A DNA stretch of 64,000 bases, taken from the NCBI RefSeq assembly GCF_947507565.1, contig NC_089175.1:4391733-4455732 (forward strand). The letters run 5' to 3'. Origin of the DNA: Oscarella lobularis. Taxonomy: Eukaryota > Porifera > Homoscleromorpha > Homosclerophorida > Oscarellidae. The notes beneath the pieces are model-generated. The model was not told the DNA's origin. It worked only from the letters and a program-made list of their open reading frames with translations, and did no database searches. Below are positions 55,601 through 64,000 of this stretch, one piece after another; the first letter of the stretch is position 1; every line of letters starts with the position of its first letter. The translations under genes and the position numbers were made by a program.

Positions 55601-56552
55601 GTTCTGCTTGTCGTTGTGAGACAAGACGACGTCAGGAGGAGGATATCCTTCAGCTGAGCAGTTGATGTAGTTGTCTTCATGCTGATCGACTGCAACGGTG
55701 GAATGTATAACAAGAGATGGACTAGACACGATTCTAACTACTGGACCAACTACACACAAGAAATTCAGAAGAAACGCATAAGTTCAATTATGACACTTAC
55801 AGTTCACATGTAATATTTTCCTAATAGAGTCGACTGTCATGTTTTCATAAATTGTAGAAACAACAATGCATTGGTACACTCCAGCATCATTACGATTTGC
55901 AGAAGGTATTACGTAATGAAACGTATCTTGGACTTCATTCGCCTTAGCCGTCCTAAGAACGACATTAGACTTTCTCCATTCAATGTTCAAGCCACCCAAG
56001 TCGCCTTGCAAATTGACAGGACACGATAAGTTAACTCGATCGAACTCATTCACAGACAATTCTTCAGACTTTTGAGCAATAGTAGTATTCAGGATAAAAT
56101 TATCTACGTTGCAAATTCCAAAAATTCAAAAGTGTAGCACTGCAACAACTCACCGTACAGTACGAGCGTCACGTTAGCGGATTGAGCGAGAATAGAACTG
56201 TTGGAGCTCTTGACTTCACAGACGTACGTGCCTTGGTCTTCCAACCTCGCCGATTTTATTCCAAGAGTACAGAATGCTGAGCCAGCTGAGACGTATTTGC
56301 CGCCGGAGGACATGGGGGGCGTACAGTTAAACACGTATTTAGGATCGTTGGCGGAAAACGAAGCAACAGGGGCACCAGGGCGAAGTGGTACTAATTTCAA
56401 AGTGATCAGCAGACCACTCAACGTGTCGCTGCTATAGTTGCCTCCGCAGTGAAGGAAATCGTCGCTCGTTGCTTCGCCGAAAATTAGGTACTTCTGTGGC
56501 CGCGAGACACTGATGTAGGCCTTGAGAGGTGAATCAACACAGACGCCGAAAT
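52700..56552 (-). CDS. Receptor R1b: Ig x5, TM, death-fold-like, ZU5, UPA, a different death domain; signal exon missing
   Basis: Exons 56154-56552, 55801-56103, 55483-55749, 55168-55434, 54767-55115, 54387-54709 and 52700-54249 keep one frame (about 1152 codons without the signal exon). Same order as R1: V-like Ig, four more Ig, TM (FGSLVGILLIIGG), death-fold-like region, ZU5, UPA, death domain. ZU5-UPA is almost identical to R1, but from about 53109 to the stop the sequence is unrelated to R1 and encodes another death domain (LSEKICGLWKFVARRLELE, MLEAWKEEKDQNATVE). An intron (54250-54386) splits the cytoplasmic region; R1 has none there. The signal-peptide exon of R1 has no counterpart: about 330 bp are missing between 56600 and 56680. 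It could use another start or be inactive. Confidence 0.75.
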
Positions 56553-57573
56553 CTACATTTAGAACAGTTAGAAGAAAAGAAGCTAAACAGAAATATGCTA
56601 CCCAACGCAGCAGGGGCTGCGTGACCCCGCATAGATTGCTATAGTTTCACCAACAACGTATGACCACGTACGACCGCGTCCACTCGTGACGCTAGTCAAT
56701 CGTGTGATGCCACGTGACCTAAAAATATGTAAATGCAGTTGCGTGAGCAGCGTGCAAGTGAGGAAACATTTTTAACGGGGAATAGCTTCTTAGTCACGGC
56801 GCATATGCAGTACATTTGCGTGTAAATTTCAAACGGAAAGCCAAAGTATGACTTGGATTGATTCCACTCATCACTCTCGTTTTGAGTGAACGCACGCCAT
56901 AAAAGACATCATTAGTTTCTAAGACTGAAGACCAGTTGTGCCATCTTTGACTCCGTGCGTAACACCACCACTCCAAGTTGGCATTCATGATTCAACCCTT
57001 ATTGTCATTTCTAGGAGGTTACATTAGCACACTGTTCCATCAAAGCGTCATAACACTCAGTTAGCATGAAGGCATCCGGATATAGCAGCCACTCGCAGTC
57101 CTTTTTCAAAATCACAACTCTTCCGTTGAAGAAAAAAGTGAATCGCTCACAAGGAGATACCCGCCCGATATGCTGACGCAGAAGAGCTGTTGTCAGATAT
57201 GATGGCATGAGAACACGAAGAAGAGACAATTTCGCTACACAAACGCACAAACGCTGATCATAGACATGCTGGAATGCTGAAACTTCTAGCGCGCGTTGTG
57301 TTTACGAGACGATGATTCTCGATGATTTCCTGGATCCCTGGACTTCGTGGGTCGCTTCCTGGACGCTTGATCGTTTCGAGAGGCCCTTGGGCCGTTCCTG
57401 AAGCCTGAAGGCTTTGGATCGGTCTGCTACATGATGGAACCTCCGTACGGCCAGCTCTTGAGCCACCGACAGACAGTAAGAGATTGGCAGTGTTTTGTTT
57501 ACACGACATTGGTCAGTTATCTTAGTATTGCCCTCCATCTCACGTTATCTCACGTGATTTCTAATAGACATCT
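56553..57573. promoter_or_regulatory. Divergent intergenic region between R1b and R2b
   Basis: Corresponds to 39414-40743 of the first unit but about 330 bp shorter, the lost part including the R1 signal exon. Contains an SDHC-exon remnant (57060-57125). Confidence 0.5.
57060..57130 (-). pseudogene. Second SDHC-like exon remnant
   Basis: Minus strand reads SCDFEKGLRVAAISG after a GAAG acceptor, the same WDFGKG-to-TM3 segment as the copies at 51.4 and 40.2 kb. No flanking SDHC exons. Confidence 0.65.
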
Positions 57574-60500
57574 ATGTCTCGTCGAGGAGTGAAGCTGTTC
57601 CAGCAAATGCACAAGACGCAGCAGGGCACGAAGTTCGGCTTCTGCTGGCAACTCCGCACTGCAGCAATGATTGCTTCAGTCGTATTTGGTAGGTTAGCAT
57701 TTTCTCTGGCCCGACTAGTAGGTGTTGTACTGAAGGAGCTCTAGCTGTACACTGCTGTAAATTCACCTCGAGTTTCTTTATGATGCGGCTTTTTATAATC
57801 TCTCAGCTGACAAAGAGACCGTAAACTACTCTTCTACTATAGTAACTTACTCACTTCTCATTTGGGGGAGGAGCCGCGGCCGCACTATAGATTCTACTGT
57901 ATCTAAATAATAGGGCTTTTCTGCACCGTAGGTTTGAACTTTTGCAGCGTCTGCGATTGCACATCCCTCGAGGCCCACATCAGTTTCTCGCGGCCCCAAA
58001 AGTATTTGGTTTACGGCGAATCAACGAGTGACGACTTTCTGGTTTGTGGAGGTGGCTACAGCGACGACACGCTGAGTGGTCTTCAAATCAGTTTGAAATT
58101 GATACCATTTCGCCCCGGTTCTTCAATTGTTTCTTTTCCCGCCAACAATCCTCGCTACATATTCAACTGCACGCCTTCCGTTCCATCCGGTGACTCTTAT
58201 GTCTTTGCTAGCTCAGCATTCTGCACGCTTGGAATCAAACCAGTGCTGCTGGAAGATACCGGCAAATACGTCTGCGAAACTAAGAGCTCAAATCGTTCTA
58301 TTCCTGCTAAGTCAGCTGAAGTAGTACTCATACTGTTTGGTGAGCTGTTGGATGTGTATCCATAGGAAATAGTTTTATGTGTTTTGTAGATGGGTTTATA
58401 TTGAATGCAGCTGTTCCAAATCCTCAAGAACTTGACGTGAATGAGTTTGATTCAGTGAACCTATCATGCCCTGTCAATTCACAGGGCGACTTGAGTGCCT
58501 TGAATATTCTGTGGAGAAAGTCCGGCGCAGTTCTTCGGATGGCTAACGCTAATCAAATTCAGAACGCCTTTAATTACATGCTACCTTCTGCAAAACGTAA
58601 TGATGCTGGGATCTACGAATGCATTGTTGTTTCTATAATTTATGGGAACATGACTGTTGATTCTCTTAAGAAAATATTACATGTGAACTGTAAGTCGGTG
58701 TTTCTCACTGAAGCACTAATGTTAGAGTTTGTTTTTGTGTAGTTGGTCCACTAGTGAAAATCGTCTCTGGTCCATCTCTTGTAGTAAATCATTCCACCGT
58801 TGCAGTCGATCTGCATGATGACAACTACTTCAACTGCTCAGCTGAAGGATATCCTCCTCCTGACGTCGTCTTGTCTCGCAACGGCAAAGAGATCAAGGAC
58901 GCTAGTTTAAAGATTGTCTCAGCAACGGAAAAGGACGCAGGAACGTATTGCTGCAATGCGTCCAATGCACTTGGCCGTTACAACGAGACGTGCTTCCAAT
59001 TGTTTGTAAACTGTAAGTGTAGAGTCTACAAATTACTTGGTATCATTAAGGTTTTATAATCTGGCATAGTTGGTCCAGTTGCGACAATCGCCACGTGGCC
59101 GTTTTCCGTCCTGAATCATTCTGTGACAGTTGATGAGCTTGACGCTATTTCTATCAACTGCACAGCCAAAGGATATCCTCCTCCTGAAGTCGTCTTGTCT
59201 CACAACGACAAGGAGATCAATGACACGCACGGCATCTTAAAAATTTCGTCAGCAACAGAAGCTGATAAGGGCAGGTATTGCTGCAACGCGTCAAACGCAC
59301 TTGGCCGCGACAGCGAGACGTGTTTTACATTGCTTGTAAACTGTAAGTAAAAATGCTCTAATTAATTAATTAATTTGTTTTAGTAAGTTCTGTTTTGGTG
59401 TAGTTGGTCCAATTGTGAGAATTTCGTCGGAGCCATTTCCCATCCATGATCATGCTTTGACAGTTGATCAGAATGACGATTTTTACATCAATTGCTCTGC
59501 CGAAGGATATCCGTCTCCTGTCGTTGTCGTGTCACACAATGGCAATCAGGCTACAAAAGCTAGCAGCGTAGAAATTTCTTTTATGACAAAAAGAGACGAA
59601 GGCCTTTACTGCTGCAACGCGTCTAACACACTTGGTCGTCATAGCGCTGAGTGTTTGAACGTTCGTCTACAGACATCCTCGCCATCAAACACTTCTGGGG
59701 ATCTGCCTGCTCTTTTTTTTGTCTACGTAGCCTTAGGTATTGGAATACTGATCTTGGTCATCATTGCAGTTACAGTCATACTGTTTATAAGGTCATTCCG
59801 AATTTCTCTTTGTTAAGTTTTTGATTTTATATTTTTTAGGCGCCATCGTCGTCGTTTCCCTGGAGTAGAAAGAAATGCAGGTAGGCCGTAAATACATAAA
59901 GTATAGTACGGTGAGTACATTGCGTTTGGCGCCGAATAAAGGAACACAGCATAGATTCTAAGAAGTTTAGTCAGAACATACACTGCACCCTTGGGCTTTG
60001 ATATTTATCGTTGGTTTGCCCAGTTGCTTGTGCTAGCTAACCTAACCTTAACATTACACTTGTAGAAACTACCGCCGCTTTGAAGTCTCGCGAAAGTGGG
60101 CACGGAACTATCACGGTGTCTAAAAGTGAAGGTTAGCGATAGGAAATGCTTCTTTCTCGGCTTTCTAATATGTACGTAAATTCAAGTCGAATCTAATCTG
60201 GCAGCAGACGACGACCAAAGCGCACACATCGCATGTGACGGCAGTGACGCTCAGCCTCTAAGTTCGTCATCGATTCTCCAAGTTAAGCTACATAGCTTTA
60301 TTGCTTTGATTTACAGACGACGTCACAACTCGACAACATCTTGAAATTGTCGCTGAAGTTGGAGCAGAGATATGGAGTGCTATTGGCCGCCATCTATTTT
60401 GCTGTACAAGCGATGATATTGAAAAGATGCTTTTGAACTGCGACTATGCTACAAATTCTGAAAAGCTGCTTATTGTTCTTGAAGAGTGGCACAAGCAGGA

Positions 60501-60609
60501 AGGAGAAAACGCTACTCTTGAGCGGTTGCTTGAAGCATGCGACAAGACTGGAATCAGAGGAGACGTTGAGTCCGAATTGACTGAGAGTAAGCGCAAGCGG
60601 TCGAACTAG
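57574..60609 (+). CDS. Receptor R2b: five Ig-like domains, TM, death domain
   Basis: Ten exons, 57574-57688, 57932-58339, 58390-58689, 58743-59012, 59070-59342, 59404-59791, 59840-59880, 60066-60131, 60205-60261 and 60317-60609, give 736 residues. From exon 2 on, coding and intron sequence match R2 almost base for base; differences are scattered single bases. Exon 1 differs more: the start lies upstream (MSRRGVKLFQQMHKTQQGTK) and the hydrophobic core is TAAMIASVVFG. Domain order is as in R2. The close identity including introns implies a recent duplication or gene conversion. It looks intact. Confidence 0.85.
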
Positions 60610-61296
60610 CTGTATAGACCAATCAAGCGGCAACAGTTGTTGGATGGACTGTCTGAGTTGTGTATGTGACTTGTCAGTCGATAGACGTGCATACTATACA
60701 GTATTTGTACTAGTGTTATCTTTCAATTTAAATACCGTAGAATGCGCCTCTAAACTTGCTGTCATAATTTCAATGACTTGGCTGATAATTAATAGCTCCG
60801 ATGCCTCTTTCCTGAAATACGGGATCTCGTTGTGGTAGATCCCGGATAACACATCTATGGGTGAACAATGGGTGAACCATCTATGGGCGAACCACGACGA
60901 ACACGACGAGCAGGCCAAGGAATCTCTGCGTCAGCAGCGTTTGAGGAAGCCTATTTTCTTTACTGGAATGGTCACGGTGACAGCAGTAGGCCTATGATTC
61001 CGGTGCAAGAGCAAGAGCGGACCCAATACATGTAAGTGCAGCGAGAAAGAGGCCAGTCCAAAATACTGGTTAGTCTTGCAATGTTCAGTAGTTGAAACTC
61101 CCAACGGACGCTGCAGAAAAAGTGCGCAGAGAGCGTGCGTCACTGATTATGCTATCTGAGCAAGTTTCATTTGGATGCTGGCCATCTGCTGTACGTCCTA
61201 AGCCGTTGTCTTGAACACTGTTGATGTGATGTCTTTCGCCGGAGACTCACTGGGGATCATGACAATGGCTAGTGAGGAGCAGTCGTGGCCATCTTT
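60610..61296. repeat. R2b 3' flank, shared with 43772-44458
   Basis: Near-identical copy of the R2 flank. Identity ends at about 61296 (GTGGCCATCTT), the matching edge of the duplicated block. No gene is seen. Confidence 0.8.
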
Positions 61297-61490
61297 GACC
61301 CAACCCTGTGCTTAATTAACACTGCTCCAAGTTTTGGTTTTCGTTGCATTCATAGTTGAATGATTTGAATCTCATTCGCGCACTAGGCGTAGATGTATCG
61401 CAATTTATCACGTGACATCATGATTGATCGTCACACCAACCGCTCACCAGACCGCTTCCCAAAGCGCAGTAATTAGTGAGCCTATAGCAA

Positions 61491-64000
61491 TGCTAAAGAC
61501 CCGCAAGTTTGTTTCGTTTGGCTTCTGCTTTCAAATCTAACGTCATTTTATTCGGCGAGTTGGGTAAAAAGTAATCAACTACTAGCTGTACAGTAGTAGG
61601 GAGCTCCACCCTCCTTGAGTACACTACACTAAAATAAAGCGCTGCTTTTTGCAAGCGTCACAGTTATTATGAAAGTCAAAGAAGCATTTGACAGCTTCTA
61701 TTATTTGACCTTATTTGGTTGAAGTGGCGTAATCTCACCGCTGGGATCAAAACTGCTACGGAATTCAACTATGCGGTCGCGCATCATATTCCGCGTTGGC
61801 TTCCACTTCTTCTAACTATTATAGTGTATTTAGATTGCGGCGCCTGCGTCGACTCACCTCTCAAGGCTTATGTCACTGTATCTCGGCCACAAAAGTACCT
61901 AATTTTCGGCGAAGCAACGAGAGACGATTTCCTTCACTGCGGTAGCAACTACACCAGCGACACGTTGAGTGGTCTACTGATCACTTTGAAATTAATACCA
62001 CTTCGCCCCGGTGCTACTGTTGTTACGTTTTCCGCAAATGATCCTAAATATGTGTTTAATTGTACACCTCCCATGCCTTACGGCAACAATTACGTCTCAG
62101 TTAGTTCAGCGTTCTGCACTCTTGGAATAAAATCGGCAAAATTGGAGGATCAAGGCACGTACGTCTGCGCAGTTAAGAGCTCCAATAGTTCTATTCTCGC
62201 TCAGTCTGCTAACGTGACACTCGTACTGTATGGTGAGTTGTTCAAGTGGTAGTAGCTACACTTTTTGAAATGTGCAACGTAGATAATTTTATCCTGAACA
62301 CAACTATTGCTCAAGAGTCTTGAAGAATTGTCTGTGAATGAGTTTGATCGAGTTAACCTGTCGTGTCCTGTCAATTTGCAAGGCGACTTGGGTGACTTGA
62401 ATATTGAGTGGAGAAATTCCGATCTTGTTCTTAGGACGGCTAAGGCTAATCGAGTTCAAGATGCGTTTCATTACGTAGTACCTTTTGCAAATCGTAATGA
62501 CGCTGGAATGCACAAATGCATTGTCTTTTCTACAATTTATGGAAACATGATGGCCGACTCCCTTCAGAAAATATTACATGTGAAGTGTAAGTCTCATAGT
62601 TCGAACTTATGCGCTTCTTCTGAATTTCGTGTCTGTAGTTGGTCCAGTAGTGAGAATCGTGTCAAGTATAGATCATTCCACCGTTGCAGTCGATCAGCAC
62701 AGAGACAACTAGCTAACGGATATCCTCCTCCTGACGTCGTCTTGTCTCACAACAACAAGCAGATCAATGACACTGATGGCAGTTTAAAAATTGTGTCAGC
62801 AACTGAAAGAGACGCAGGCACGTATTGTTGTAACGCGTCCAATGCACTTGGCCGTTCCAACGAGACGTGTTTGACACTGGACATAAACTGTAAGTACAAA
62901 TTCTTGATCACGTTATTTTATTAAGCTTTTTGTGTAGTTGGACCAGTTGTTGAAATTTCATCACAGCCAATTCCTGTTGACCGTGTTGTGACTGTTGAAC
63001 TGCGCGAAAATATTTCCATCAACTGCTCAGCTAGAGGACATCCTACTCCACTCATTGTTGTGTTACACAATGGCAAGCTGGCTACGAACGCAAGTAGCTT
63101 AGAAATCATCTCGGCAACAAAAACAGATGCAGGAACATATTGCTGTAACGCGTCCAACGCAGCCGGCCGTTACAACGTGACATGTTTGACGTTGGGTGTA
63201 ATCTGTACGACTTAATCCAGAAGTTGTTCATTTAATTGAATTTCTTTTGTGTAGTTGGCCCAATCGTGAGAATTTTTCACATCCATTTCGTATCAAGGAA
63301 AATACGGTGACAGTCGATCAGTCTGAACAGAACAATATAAATTGCTCAGCGGAAGGGTATCCTCCTCCTGAAATTTTCTTATCTTATAATAACAATCCGG
63401 CCAATATTACAGTCACTTTGGAAATTTCGTCAGCAGCAGAAGCGGACGAAGGCGAGTATTGCTGTAACGCATCCAACTTACTCGGTGGTCGTTCCAACGT
63501 CACTTGTTTGACTTTGAGAGTTGATTCGTCGTCGTCAGTGACCATACCGATTATTGCTTCATTGTTTTCGATTCTGGGGCTCTTGGTAGTCGTAATCATT
63601 TCAGGCTCATGGTAAGTTCCTCTTCTAGTAAGCACGTTTCAATTACTTGTAGCGCTTTTTATTTAAAGCTATTATAAACAACGTAGACGTGGAGAAGGGG
63701 CATCTGAAAGCCCAGTGTCACTCAGTATGAACCCTACCACTACAACAACTGAAGGCGATTTGTTTGATCAGAAAATTATAGTCGCCGCAGAGAGCATTTC
63801 AAGCGATTGGTTCACAATAAAAGAGTTTTTCAAAGAAATTGATCCTCCCTTTAAAAGGAAAGATGTCTTTCTTGCAAGAATGGAAAGAGGAAGAGGAAAA
63901 GAAAAAGATGTTGATGACCTTGCAAAGTGTTTGCGAACATGGATCACTGAAAATTCGGACCAAGATTTTCTTTGTGCTGTTTACGATGCTTTCAACAATT
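61491..64000 (+). pseudogene. Receptor R3: third long Ig-ZU5-type receptor, damaged, runs off the window
   Basis: Plus-strand relative of R1. 61491-61556 is the former signal exon (MLKTRKFVSFGFCFQI) with a stop at the next codon and its donor GT changed to GC. Exons at 61834-62232 (V-like Ig), 62283-62586, about 62640-62890, about 62938-63208, 63255-63611 (Ig5 plus TM: SVTIPIIASLFSILGLLVVV) and from 63668 (cytoplasmic: EFFKEIDPPFKRKDVF, CLRTWITEN, FLCAVYDAF, the death-fold-like region). Lesions: one extra T near 62318 shifts exon 3; a deletion of about 13 bp near 62708 removes the first Ig3 cysteine and leaves a stop. A hydrophobic run (WLPLLLTIIVYL) just before exon 2 might act as a new signal, but no ATG precedes it in frame. 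ZU5 and death domain would lie beyond 64000. Confidence 0.65.

Larger units (their letters stand above)
36129..61296. repeat. Large segmental duplication of the R1-R2 block
   Basis: 36129-44458 and 53109-61296 are the two copies, each holding a minus-strand long receptor, a divergent intergenic region with an SDHC-exon remnant, and a plus-strand short receptor with the same 3' flank. The CARD-kelch/ZYG11 stretch next to each copy (33.7-35.6 kb and 45.2-51.1 kb) is also duplicated. The arrangement is a tandem duplication about 17 kb apart. Confidence 0.85.

Noticed and set aside
1-64000. tRNA or rRNA genes and retroelement polymerase
   Set aside because: No cloverleaf with a convincing T-loop/acceptor pair, no rRNA core sequence and no reverse transcriptase or integrase motif was found by eye; a tRNAscan or HMM search could overturn this.

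Overview
The window is animal nuclear DNA: multi-exon genes on both strands, GT-AG introns mostly 45-80 bp long, and short intergenic gaps. Metazoan markers are UBASH3 (Sts/TULA), GRAMD1/Aster, TMEM218, CFAP68, ZYG11/ZER1-family LRR proteins, Ig domains and ZU5-UPA-death modules. The tiny introns, high gene density and many lineage-specific surface proteins suggest an early-branching marine invertebrate such as a sponge; that is inference. All exon boundaries were read by eye from reading frames and splice consensus and have not been checked with transcripts.

Layout. 0.6-11 kb: two copies of an unrecognised type I membrane protein with an NPxY tail, a field of dead fragments of it between them, and an EGF/sushi gene. 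11-16.7 kb: UBASH3 (minus), ETFB (plus) and an unrecognised secreted protein. 17-26 kb: small Ig-like genes, a poorly recognised multi-exon gene, hairpins and AT-rich degenerate repeats. 26-31 kb: an ordinary block, CFAP68 (plus), GRAMD1 (minus) and TMEM218 (plus, sharing a 155-bp divergent promoter with GRAMD1). 31-64 kb: an accessory cluster rich in death-fold genes.

The accessory cluster is the notable part. A long receptor (R1: signal peptide, five Ig-like domains, TM, a death-fold-like region, ZU5, UPA, death domain) is divergent to a short receptor (R2: five Ig-like domains, TM, death domain). The pair is duplicated about 17 kb further on (R1b/R2b), and a third long receptor (R3) runs off the end of the window. 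Between and beside the pairs lie a CARD-kelch gene (two damaged copies), ZYG11/ZER1-like LRR genes (two damaged copies and one remnant), an SDHC-like gene with two exon remnants, an orphan death-domain fragment and a separate Ig-death-domain gene. R1 and R1b are nearly identical through ZU5-UPA but switch abruptly to unrelated death domains; Ig exons are symmetric (phase 1-1); several copies carry lesions. Together this looks like a rapidly turning over, recombining family of surface receptors coupled to death-fold signalling, the kind of locus expected for innate immunity or self/non-self recognition. The function is inference; the architecture and duplication pattern are read directly from the sequence.
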